DNA of 64,000 bases from Micractinium sp. NFX-FRZ (lineage: Eukaryota; Chlorophyta; Trebouxiophyceae; Chlorellales; Chlorellaceae). How positions within the stretch are numbered: position 1 is the first letter of the stretch; every line of letters begins with the position of its first letter. The notes below the pieces were generated by a model. That model had not been told where the DNA came from. It made no database searches and saw only the letters and a list, made by a program, of their open reading frames with translations. Shown in pieces: positions 23,501 through 33,264 of the stretch. Made by a program: the position numbers and the translations under genes. The stretch is taken from contig JAPTJF010000130.1 of assembly GCA_029339195.1 (NCBI GenBank), positions 1-64,000 of the forward strand. The letters are read 5' to 3'.

Positions 23501-25211
23501 GAGTTTTTGGAGGTGCACGGGCAGAGCCAGGCGGGGCACGAGGTCAGCTGCCCGCCTGCCTGCCCGCCCGCCAGCCTGCTGCCCGCCTGCCTGTCGCTGC
23601 TGCATTTACCTGCCCGCCTGCCTGCCCGCCCGCCTGCCCGCCTGCCTGCCCGCCCGCCTGCCCGCCTGCCCAATCTTACAACCACCCTGGTGCTGCAGCC
23701 CCATGTAATGCGTACTCACTGGGTGGGCTGGGTCTTGTGTGCCCACAGCAGCCACAAGGCAGCGCCCCTCCTCCCTGGCCCCACCTGCCTGACCCCGGCA
23801 CCCTGACTGCTCCCCACCCCTCCCTGTTGCAGGGCAACCTGCCCTACGCCGCTCCCCGCATCAGCCAGGTGGGCAAGGAAATGGAGTTCTTCGGTTTTGA
23901 CGACGCCGACGCGGGCATCGCCATCCAGCGGGTGAGCGGGGGTGGGTGGTGGGTGGGGTGGCCGGGGAGTACAAATACAGCCAGCGTGTATCCGTGGCAA
24001 CAGGCAGGGGGCAAGGGTGCAATCTGAAAACGACGCAGACGCGGGCATCGCGATCCAGCGGGGCGAGCGGGGATGGGGTGGGACAGCCAGAGCAGCCAGT
24101 GCAGTGTGCCGGGCAGCCAGGGGTGTGTCTTGATGCGAAGATGAAGATGCGGGGCATGGGGATCAGCAGTGAGCACTGAGCAGCCGATGGGGCAGGCGGG
24201 TGCTGGGTTTTGGTGGGAGCCTCAGGGTGGTGGGCTGGGGCTTGTGGCGCACTGCCACGGAGGCCCGACGGGCTGCCTTGCAGGTTGTGCGCTGCCAAAC
24301 TCATGCCCAGCAACTCACCGGTCTCTGCCCCCTCATGTCTTGCCTGGCAGGCGCACGAGGCCCTCCGACGGGCGGAGGAGGCGGCGGCAGAGGAGGAGGC
24401 CCGGGGAGCAGAGGGCGGGGAGCGGGCCGAGCGGGTGCCTGCCTACCCGCAGCCGAGGGAGCAGGAGCGGTGGGACTGCGAGTCGGTTCTCAGGTGAGGC
24501 TTGTGGGCTGGGGATGCACTCATTTGTAGGTCAAGGTGTGAGGCGCCTGCCTTCCCAGGCGTGTGGGGTCCGTCAGATGTTGGGACACAGCGCACACCCC
24601 ACCCATCCTGCATTCGGCAGCGGCCAGGCCCTGCTCTTGCAGAGCACGAGGGCACGCCACGGCGCCGGCGCCTGCCTCCTCGGCTTGCCTCCCCTCCCCC
24701 TGCCTCCTCGGCTTGCTTCCCCACCCCTCCGTAACCCCCATGCTGTGCCGTGCCGCGTGCTGTGCGCTGCAGCCTGCGGTCCAACCTGGACAACCACCCG
24801 GGCCGCATCTCGGAGCCGCGCTACGCCAACCGGCGGCCGCGCTCCCTGGCATCTTCCGCCGCCCCGGCGGGCGATGCCGGCATCATCCGCCTGAGCAGGG
24901 CGGGCATCCCCATGGGGGTGCTCCCCCGGCGTGGCGCGGGCGCGGCTCCGGAGCAGCAGCAGCAGCAGCACGAGGAGGAGGAAGAGGGGGAGGAGGAGGA
25001 CGAGGGGGCAGCACCCACGTCGCAGTTTGAGCGCAAGAAGGGGGAGACGGCGGAGGAGAAGAAGGCACGCAAGGCTGCTGTGAAGGAGGGCAAGCGGAAT
25101 GCGAGGGAGCAGAAGAAGGAGCTGAAGAGCCTGTTCAAGGGAGCGGCGGTGGCGGCGCAGCGGCGCGCGGCAACCGCGCAGCCGCAGGCAGCGCTCAAGC
25201 TGCCATCGTGA
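20502..25211 (+). CDS. LTV1: LTV1, 40S ribosome biogenesis and export factor
   Basis: Ten exons: 20502-20689, 20894-20994, 21215-21637, 22007-22180, 22670-22796, 23134-23225, 23481-23542, 23833-23931, 24351-24493, 24773-25211; 615 residues. The N-terminal signature KKKFIDKKQAVTYNLVFRS opens the protein. HPLAWLQEDEE, LGFPDDGYDYLKHMR, FDDLLDDF-like acidic blocks, DYLDNFLDEFL-type text (here EFDNLLDEFLEVHG) and the Lys/Arg-rich C-terminus (TAEEKKARKAAVKE) follow the LTV1 order. LTV1 is a conserved non-ribosomal factor of pre-40S particles and is released by casein kinase phosphorylation. It is longer than the human protein (475 residues) because of Ala-rich and acidic insertions (an Ala run at about 120-150). 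Location is expected to be nucleus and cytoplasm. The start is the only ATG in frame before the signature. Confidence 0.95.
21901..21947 (+). repeat. Echo of LTV1 exon 4 acceptor
   Basis: GCGGGCGACCCGCTGGATGA, then TTTTGTGCTGGCAGCC, repeats the first 45 bases of the exon 22007-22180 (GCGGGCGACCTGCTGGACGA, then TTTTGTGCTGGCAGCC). It sits about 110 bp upstream in the intron, with its own CCCAG acceptor-like border. Confidence 0.95.
23545..23672 (+). repeat. CCTGCC/CGCC minisatellite in LTV1 intron 7
   Basis: Imperfect repeats of GCCCGCCTGCCT and GCCCGCCC fill most of the intron after the exon 23481-23542. Confidence 0.9.
24029..24075 (+). repeat. Echo of LTV1 exon 8 donor
   Basis: ACGACGCAGACGCGGGCATC, then GCGATCCAGCGGGGCGAGCGG, repeats the end of the exon 23833-23931 and its donor. 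The GT of the donor has become GC in the copy (GGGCGAGCGG), so it is not a usable GT site. Confidence 0.95.
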
Positions 25212-25325
25212 GGGCGGCCGGCAGCGTGCCGCCGTGGCATGCTGTGCCATCTGCTGCACCCACGCCTGGCCTGAGCGCTCACACTGCTGCATGAGACACG
25301 AAGCATTTCATCCTCCTGGGCTTGC

Positions 25326-25330
25326 TGTAA
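25326..25330 (+). terminator. Putative poly(A) signal TGTAA, LTV1
   Basis: TGTAA, the usual green-algal poly(A) signal, lies 115 nt after the LTV1 stop. Confidence 0.6.
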
Positions 25331-25508
25331 TGCACTGCAACCTGCCTGTGGCCGTGCCCCGCTGGCGCGAAGGGGCACAGGGGGTCGGCCCACAAGGATC
25401 GCGCCCCCAGCGCCCAAATGGGATTGAAACCCACTACGCAGCTGCATGCATCTTGCTTCCGCAACCAGGTGAAAGTGCCGTTTGCTGCAACAAGCTTTGA
25501 GCAGGGTG

Positions 25509-27285
25509 ATGGCGACGACGAAGCAGCTGCTTCCCCTGCTGCTGGTCCTGCTCGTGGCAGCCCGCCCATGGAGCGTGTCAGCCAGCGAAAAGGCGCCTGC
25601 AGCTGAGGCGGACAGCGAGGAGGTGGCTGCCGCAGAGGAGGGCGTGGATGCGGTGCACACTCACTACTGGTGATCTTGATTTACCTCGTATGATCATCTG
25701 CAAGCGTTTCTCAAGGCCGCGCGCCGCGGAGAGCGGGTTTTGGGGGTGCCCCACCCGCCGTTGTTGGCACCCCGCCCCTTCCCTTGTGGGGCGGCCAGTA
25801 CAGCAGCAGCAGCAGCGCAACGCTGGTTGCCAAGTACGCCACCCTCCCCCTACGGTCCATGCTGCAGGTGGAACGATGTCACCGGGGAGTCTCAGTGGGA
25901 GTAAGTGGACTGGCGTAGTGGGCAATGCATTGCATGGTGCCAGTAGTGCACGTGCAACGGCCATTCTGGGCAGCCCACGCCCCGCAACATCCCTAACCTT
26001 GCTGCTCCGCCTGCGCCATGCCTCTCATGCATCGGCAGCCACGCCTTTTGAGCTGCACGCAAGAGCTGCTCTCACACATGAGCACACATTGTGCATAGCT
26101 GCCGCTCCTCTCCTGCACCCACCCAAGTGCAACCCAAACCCAAGCCCCCGGCCCCTGCCCTGCCCCTGCCCCCTGCAGGAAGCCTGAGTACGAGTTCACT
26201 GACCCCGACACAGGCAAGGCTTACTTCGTCCACCCAATTACCAAGGAGACGTCATGGGAAAAGTGAGCTGAGCAGCAGGGGGGCGGTTGGCTGTGCCGTT
26301 GGGACTTGGGGGCTGGGTGCTGACCATCAGTGGTGCCCAGGGCGCCCAGGCCAGGCGGTGCGGAGCTGGCACGCTGATGGTAGTCAGGCTTGCATGCCGG
26401 GCCGGACCTAGGACCAGGCTGCTCCTGAAGTGCAGCCTGCTGTGCTGCTCCCGCCCAGCCTGCCTGCAACCGCCGCTCTGCCTACCTGCCCTGCCCTCCT
26501 GCCCTCCCTGGCGTGCAGGTATGAGGAGCTGCAGTGGGAGGAGGTGCAGGACGAGGACACAAGTGAGTGGTAGCAGCCGGAAGAGGTGCAGGGCGGGGTG
26601 TTGGCAGTGGGTGGAGGTGCAGGGCGATGGTGATGATGATGAGTGCGAGCCTCTAGAGGACTGGCTGCCCCGCTGGCACCACGCTTCGCAGCAGGATCCT
26701 TCCCTGGGGTCCCGCGGCCTCCATGCCGCTCAGCCGCCGTGCGTTTGTGCCTCGCTGGCACCTCACTGGCACCCACCCCCCCACCTCTTCCCGGCTGCAG
26801 CCAAGGGGGCGTACTACTACAACGCTGCCACCAAGTCGAGCGCGTGGGAGAAGGTGCGCCTGCGCCGTGCTCCCTAGCTGTTGCCCTTTCAATTACTGGG
26901 CTCTTACCAGCGCAGTTTGTTCCTGTGCCCGCCCTGTGGTGGTGCCCCCTCGTCATGGCGGCCCCCGGGGCCGCCCACTCCCTGCCCGGTTGGCGCCGCC
27001 TGCTGCTGCATGCCTCTGCCGCGTGCTGCATGCAGTCAGCTGGCATGCAGCCTGCAGAGGCGGCATGCATCCGTGTGGGTACTCTGCCCTGCCTGCCTGA
27101 CTGCCGCGCTGACGCTGCCCCGGCCCGAACCCCCACCTTCGCGCCTTGCGTGCCTTTGTGTGCAGCCCGCCGTGCTGGCCTGGCGCCTGGTGGCTTTGAA
27201 TGAGGGGGAGGCACCTTCCGGTGGGAGCGAAGCGGGCGTGGAGGAAATTGAGGTGGATGCAGAGGAGGGCAAGGATGAGCTGTGA
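25509..27285 (+). CDS. ER-type protein with three WW-like repeats and C-terminal KDEL
   Basis: Six exons: 25509-25669, 25868-25900, 26179-26262, 26519-26562, 26801-26853, 27166-27285; 164 residues. The N-terminus is a good signal peptide (hydrophobic core LLPLLLVLLVAA, cleavage likely near residue 26). After an acidic spacer come three WW-like strands: HYWWNDVTGESQWEKP (52-67), GKAYFVHPITKETSWEK (77-93) and GAYYYNAATKSSAWEKP (110-126). Each keeps the aromatic strand and the final Trp, but the canonical first Trp is not evident. The last four residues are KDEL after an acidic tail, the retrieval signal of soluble ER proteins. WW domains normally bind Pro-rich ligands in cytosol or nucleus, so lumenal placement would be unusual. 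The ATG at 25509 starts the hydrophobic leader; upstream in-frame starts are non-ATG. Confidence 0.87.
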
Positions 27286-28494
27286 TTCCAAGACCGTGGT
27301 TGACAGCTAGAGCGACTGTGTGCCGGGCAGCGGCGCACGGGCGCTCGGCGCTTCTTGGCGGCGTGGGGAGTAGAGCCGCCTGGTGGCAGCGGGACCTTTG
27401 CGCTCTTCCCCCCTTACAAGCGTCCTTATAGACCCGTCGTATTGTTTGTACTGCGCTGCATAAACACCCTGCTCAATAATCAACCTGCGCTCGCTTTTTG
27501 CTGGTCAGTAGCACGCTCACATCATCTGTTGCTTCCCTCCCTCCGCCTGTGCTGCCGGGTTTCCGCTCCACCCGTCTGCCTGCTCAACTTGTCCAACACT
27601 GTCCATCCTTGCAACCAGAAAACCGCAGCAAAGTGCTGACCACTTGGGGCAAAATATTTATAGAGGCGGCTGGCAGTCACGCGCCCAGCAGAAACCAGCG
27701 TGGTTGAAGACCAGGTCTGAGGTTGGCGTGGGGGGCGGTGATTGCCCTGCACGCTGGTCAATCTAGCTTCTCCCAAGCTTCCAGCCGACCTCACTACTGC
27801 AAGTGGCTGCTTTGACTGTTTGCAACGGTCACTGCTTGCCCAACTTGCCTGCCTTTCTGCTGTCGCCTGCCACACCAGCGTGCCTGCGCAAATCATGCCC
27901 GGGTCACAGCTAATGCAGCAGCAGCAGCAGCAGCAACATCGCTGTATGGGAGTCAGGGGAATCCCCAAAGAACAACAAAACATGTAATGCTGCTGGCACC
28001 ATGTGTGCTACCTGTCTTTCAGATTTCTTGCTTGACACCTGGGCTGCAGCTGCTTGCGGCTCAGGCCAAGGCGCCGGCGCCAGGCTGGCCAAGCTGGTGG
28101 TCAGTTGCAGGCATTCGGGTGCACCTCTGCGGCTGCTCTTTCAAAAATCTGCCCATACTGAGAGAAGAGAGCGCGAAATGCACCATGAAACGGGACTGGC
28201 AGCCATGCGCAGAGCCACTTTCGCCCTCCCCTTGTCAGACCAAATTATCAATGATCTCAGGACAGCTTCAGGAGTGCGTGAAAACTATGTGGTTAGTCGC
28301 AAACGCGGCCGGAACCTGCTGGGAAGCGGTAAGAGCGGCGTCCATAAGGAGCGCCACATTTGATGAACTACGACCACATATTCAGCAAGCCGACACGCCA
28401 GCATTCCGAGCGTCCGCCCGTCCCTCACCCTAGAGCCGCTCCCACCGACCGCTCAGCGGGCCCCGCCTAGCCGCTTGCTGCCGACGTCCACGCC
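27286..28494. other. Intergenic region
   Basis: 1.2 kb between the KDEL protein and the protease. It is AT-richer than its surroundings, with a TATA-like AAATATTTATA at about 27651-27661. An open frame at 27987-28433 (148 codons) has no recognisable features. A short CAG run lies near 27915. It must contain the 3' UTR of one gene and the promoter of the next. Confidence 0.5.
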
Positions 28495-30064
28495 ATGCGG
28501 CTCCCCTCTCTGCTGCTTCTGGCGTTGATGCTGGGCACTGCAGTGCCCCTAGCTTTCGGTGAGGCCTTCCACCTGCTACATTGCGTTGCGCTGCAGGAAA
28601 AGACATGCTGGTGATGGCACCCCCTTGCTGTTCTCTCCTTCCCCCTCCCCGAGGGCCTGCTCTCCACTCTTCCTCCACGCCCAAACCCCCAATCAGTGTC
28701 CTTTGACACCATCTCACTCCAGGAAAGCTCGCGGTTCTTGTGTGTATGTCACTGGCTTGTCAAGGGGTGCTATGCGGATGCCAGTGTGTGGTGCAAGAAG
28801 CTCACTGGCTGTGCCCACACCCTTGCCGCAGGCCGGCGCTCGTTGCAGCAAGGCGCCGCCGCCGGCCTGGACCCCGCGCCAGCTGGGGGGCTGCCCACCA
28901 ACCGCGCCATGGATGGGCTGGCCGCCGACATCCCTTGGGCCAACTTCACGGCTTACATCCGTTTCACCGATGGCGGCTACTGCACCGGCGTGCTGGTCGG
29001 CCCGGTGAGCCGGCGGGGTTCGGCGTGAGCGTGGGAGAGACGGGCATGTGAGAAGGCAGGCAGGCAGGCCAGGACGTAGGCATGTGGGCGAACAGGCGGG
29101 CCAGGCGGACGGGCAGGCAGATTCTAGCACTGTTTCCGCCAGGATGCCTAGAACCCCGCCATCTTGCATGCCCACTTGTCTCACCGAGCCACCCATGCCA
29201 CCCCTGCCCCCGCCCCGCCCGCCCCTCGCAGGCGCACGTTTTGACTGCGGGGTACCGCTGCAACATTGACAGCGAGGGCATGAAGAGGACGTGTGAAGAC
29301 GTGGCGTATGTACAGATCCAGGGGTGGCAGTACGCATGCGGCAGCATGGGCCTCCACGAAGGTGAGCAGCCACCCCGTGTGGCTGGCATTGTTCTGTTTC
29401 TGCTTTGTTGCCTGCCCTCTGCTGTCCATGCGAAGCCTGTGACACAGATGCATCGCAGACAATCGAAGCGGGGCTGCTTGCAGTTCACCCCTGAACAGCC
29501 CCTTTTCCTCCCCCCACTGTGCACACAACACACCCTCCCCCGCCCCCACACCACACCCCTCCCCTCCCCTCAGATTTCCGCTTCCTGGACGGACCCGCGG
29601 AGGAGCCTGCCAACGACCTCGGACTGATCGGCTTGACCACCGCCGCCCGCGGCACACCCATCCCACTGGCCACCTCCGCCCCACTGGCCGGCGACGCGGT
29701 GCACGCCGCGGGCTACGGCCGCATGGAGGCGCCCTCCGAGGGCGTCACCGGTGCCGACGTGTTCATGCGCGCCGACATGGTCGTGCAGGACCCCGCCACC
29801 TGCACCCGCGAGCGGTACCCCTACGCCGCCTTCCCAGACAACTTCTGTGCCAGCATGGCGGCCAGCCCGGGAGGGGCGGGTGCCAGCCTGGCGTGCCACG
29901 GCGACTCTGGCGGCCCCCTGGTAGACGCCAGCGGCGCCCTGACGGGCCTCAGCAGCTGGGGGGCGGAGGGCTGCCAGGCGGCCAACAGCTTTTACACCAC
30001 AATGGCGGTACAACTGGACGCCATCAACGGCATGATTGGCGCATGGACGGGCTGGGTGGCCTGA
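28495..30064 (+). CDS. Secreted S1 (trypsin-like) serine protease homologue, catalytic His replaced
   Basis: Four exons: 28495-28558, 28832-29004, 29232-29361, 29574-30064; 285 residues. A signal peptide (LPSLLLLALMLGTAVPLAFG) is followed by an S1 chymotrypsin fold. The Ser region CHGDSGGPL is intact (Ser about 234) and the Asp region NDLGLIGL is intact (Asp about 137). The His region, normally TAAHC, reads AHVLTAGYRC at 80-89: Tyr87 occupies the His position and one residue is inserted before the Cys. The exon covering this block is phase-consistent and has no obvious alternative splice that restores the motif. By family knowledge such a protein would be inactive or strongly impaired (a pseudoprotease), unless His81 nearby substitutes. 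It is likely secreted or periplasmic. Confidence 0.9.
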
Positions 30065-30168
30065 AGCGGGGCAGGCGGCGGCTGCCCGCCACAGGGGAGG
30101 CTGTTGCTGCCAGCTGCCGAATGCCAAGTGAGCTGTGCTGGCGGCGCCCAGACAAGACTTGTTCGCTT

Positions 30169-30173
30169 TGTAA
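30169..30173 (+). terminator. Putative poly(A) signal TGTAA, S1 protease gene
   Basis: TGTAA lies 105 nt after the protease stop codon. Confidence 0.6.
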
Positions 30174-30593
30174 CACTCTGCACGGCCTTGCAACTGCAAT
30201 TGAATCAGCATGGCACAAAGCAGCACGGACCAATTGCGTCACGCTTGACAAGCTTGACATGACATGTGCTGCTGCCAGTTTAGGGTTTCGAGCGGCCACT
30301 GGCAGTTGCGGCGCAGGCCAGGCAGCCTGCCGCCGGCCATGCAACATCGATTTGGCACTTGCCGAGTCTTACAGCACGTATTTACCGCCCTTGGCGGCGG
30401 TACAAGGGTTTGGAAAGGCGGCGGGACGAGGGCGGCTGCGTCGCCTCTGCACGTGATGTCGCCCCACGCTTCTACAGCACTTGTTTCCCCGTCGCTTCAC
30501 TGACAAGTGATCCCCTCGCCTTCCAAGCACCAGTGTCGTGCGCGCCCTGAAGTGCAAGGGCCCTTCCGCCACCGACGAACCCCCTGCTCAACC

Positions 30594-31660
30594 ATGAGCT
30601 TTGCAGCCCATATCAAGGCACCCGAAACGTACCCTAGCGATGGTTTGGGCGGTTGCATACCTACTGGCCAGTGTGAGTTCCGGAATCGCAGTGCATACAT
30701 ATGTGTGGACGCCTCGGAGCGGCCCCTGACGCCTCTCTTATGCTCGTGGCAGTGCTCAATGGGGCAGGATAGGGGGTGGGGGGGCCCACAGCCCAGGCGG
30801 CGGGCCCACCCCGCCGGCGCCCTAGCGCTGGCGGGGCCCTAGCGCTGGCGGCAGCAGTCCCGCGCCCTAGCGCTGGCGGCAGCAGTCCTGTGCTCTCACC
30901 CTCACTGCATGCTTGCCTTCAAACCCTCCGTAGTCATTAGCCCCCCGAAAATTTATCTAGTGACAGCTGAAACCGCAACCCCTTGCCACGTTGTGTCGTT
31001 CCATCGCCTCCAAGTCACTGGCGCTTGTGCCTCCCTGCCCCTCCCCTCCTCCCGCTTGCGCCTCCCTGCAGGCAACAGCTTTGCCGGCGGCTGCTACTGC
31101 TCCGGCGGCGGCATGGGCGTCATGTGCTGGGGAGCGTTCGATGGGCTGCCCAACGAGCTGCGCCGCTCCGTGAGTGGGCGCTTCTTTTTGGAGGCACCCC
31201 AGGCAAAGGACACAGGTGCGCAGGGCGGACGGCTTGGGGGAGGTCTTTCTGGAACCAGGCCTGGGGCCGGGCAGCGCACATCACACGGAATGGCCATGGC
31301 GGGGCACACCCGCATGTCCTCTCAGTGCCGGCACCGTGTGTGCCAGCTGTCAGTGCGCCCTGCCCCCTAGCAGCCCATGAAGCGTGCCCGCCTGCATCCA
31401 CCTGCCCCTGCATGACGCCTGGCGCGCATGCGCCCTCACCAAGGGACCAGTGGAGGGCCCCTCCCCTCCCCCAAGTCCCCAAGAGTCTGGCATCACCTGA
31501 CCTCTGCCGCGCACGCACCCCTGCCCCCGGCCCTGCAGATGCCTGCTGCAGCCCCGCCAAAGACGAGTCCCCCAAGAGCACGGCCGGGTGCGACTTTGCA
31601 GCTGAGGTGGCGGCTGAGCAGGCGGCGGTGGCGGAGCAGGCGGCCTGCCCGCAGGACTGA
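30594..31660 (+). CDS. Small Cys-rich protein
   Basis: Three exons: 30594-30672, 31072-31215, 31539-31660; 114 residues. The middle has the spacing C-x5-C-x6-C-x-C-x8-C (GGCIPTGQC ... GGCYC ... GVMCWG), followed later by an adjacent CC pair and two more Cys near the acidic Ala/Glu-rich C-terminus. The C-x-C element and total Cys number suggest a disulphide-rich fold, but I recognise no family. No signal peptide is visible from the ATG at 30594, so an upstream leader exon may be missing. Exon 2 was extended past a GTGAGT inside it to the donor at 31216, because only that join keeps the last exon in frame. A 3-copy repeat lies in the first intron. Confidence 0.68.
30818..30890 (+). repeat. CCCTAGCGCTGGCGG tandem repeat, three units
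   Basis: Three imperfect units (about 20-30 bp) in the first intron of the small Cys-rich gene. Confidence 0.93.
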
Positions 31661-33264
31661 GCGGCGGCCTCGGCAGCGCCGCGGCGCTGCTGGGGGTTGC
31701 GTAACAATCGCCCGCTGCAGCCAGTCTCAGGTGACCCCAACCCGAGGCGGAAACGTAAGCAGCCATCGTGACCGGCTGGCTGTCCCCATGCAATGGCGGC
31801 CATCGCATGCCATTGGCGGCCGCCCTCTTATTCCCACAGCTCTTCACTTAGAAGGGTGGCCCCGTTCAGGGCCGCCCCCTCCGCCCTCCCGCATGCCTAC
31901 TGCCTGGCTGCTCCTGGCAGTCTGCACAGTACTGCGCAGCCCCGTGAGCCTTGCACCCCTGAAAATCAGCAGTGTCCTGGCTTGCTCGCGTCTGGCCCCG
32001 CCTCTGCGCGCCAACCAGCAGAAACCAACGCCCAAAACCCAAAGCGCGGCCATCTGGCCCGCCCCTTCGTTCACCCGCCGCCCCCTCCCCCTCACGCTTA
32101 CAAGCACAACACTCGCTGCCACCCTCATGTGCATGCACCCCTGTGCCGCATACCTCTGTCGTTTTCTTTTTTCTGGTAGTCCTCCGAGCCTTGCACCCCT
32201 CACCCTCCCCCAATCACGCACGCACATCCTTCCAAGCGCGTGAGCTTTGCCTCGGCATATCAACCTGCCGCCCTGTTTATCTGCCCTCTGTTTGGCCTCA
32301 GATGGCAGCCCCCCTGTGCCTTTGATACTGTCTGTAGTGAAACTGTCTGTAGTGATCCAGTTTGTGCCATATTGATCCTGTCCCTAGCGGCTGATTGTCA
32401 TTCCGCCTCTCGTTTCCCAAGTTTGAGAACTGCACCGTCCTCTTTTATCCACTGCCTGTCTGGCCCCCTGTGTCGCCCCTCCTCCCATTCTCTTGCAGCG
32501 GCTACCCCCCACATGCATTCCTCTCTGCTGTTTGGCGCACCACCCCCTCTCATGCGAGCGGCGCCCAGCTCGATATATAGATACGCACACCATTTTGAGA
32601 GCTGCGCAGCGGGCGCCCAGCGTGGGTCTCCGGCACTCGCGCTGCCGCGCACCCTGCTATTGCATAGGCAGACTTCGGCTTTGCACTGTCAGTTCATGCT
32701 TGTGCAAGCACCCACTCCTTTGTTTTACCATGCTGTCTGCCTACCTGCACTGTTTCCATTGCAGCTCTCTCTGGCGCGCCCTCACTCCTTCCCTTTTCCC
32801 TGTCCTAATAGACTCGGTCACGGTGTATTCACCTTGATATTGCATCTTACACCCGTCACCATCTCTGGCGGCCCTTGTGTAAGAATGCTCCATTGGCGCA
32901 GGGGTTTGCGCTGCCACCACACACACGTCAGGTGGTTCAAACAAGTGCGCAGCCCGGGCGGCAGGCCCATCGACAATCTCTGTTTGGGGTATTTTGGGGC
33001 GAGTTGGCAGTGGGTTGCAAGCACAAGACTGCCTAGCAAAATGCTTGGCAGCTGCCTTGCTGGCCGCTGGCGCCGCGGCGGCACTGCCAGGTCACCGATG
33101 GGCGGGCAGATCTTGCTTGCTCATGCAGCATCCTGCCAGTGCTCGCGTAGCAAATGCATGATCATCTCCAACAATGCGTGTTTCTGTTCGTCTAGAAGTG
33201 TCGTAGGCGAAAAAATGCCTGCGCCCGAGTAAGCCAGCCAACAACGCTTGGACCAGACCTTGCG
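31661..33264. other. Intergenic region
   Basis: 1.6 kb between the small Cys-rich gene and the ABC1 kinase. The plus strand is C/T-rich and G-poor from about 32080 to 32800. A 15-bp direct repeat (ACTGTCTGTAGTGA) sits at about 32327-32355 and a TATATA element at about 32573. Box A-like TTGGCGCAGGGG (32894-32905) and box B-like GGTTCAAAC (32934-32942) words occur near the end, but no tRNA folds. The 330-codon frame at 32240-33232 looks fortuitous. Confidence 0.5.

Noticed and set aside
23545..23672. CRISPR-like repeat array
   Set aside because: Simple GC-rich intronic minisatellite without unique spacers, in a eukaryotic gene.
27987..28433. 148-codon frame before the S1 protease
   Set aside because: No leader, domain or repeat support, and it overlaps the probable promoter.
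32880..32945. tRNA gene
   Set aside because: Acceptor and T-arm stems do not pair and the anticodon arm would need a 14-nt loop; kept only as a low-interest relic.
32240..33232. 330-codon open frame upstream of the ABC1 kinase
   Set aside because: Low-complexity, no recognisable domain, lies in a G-poor intergenic stretch and has no phase-consistent neighbours.
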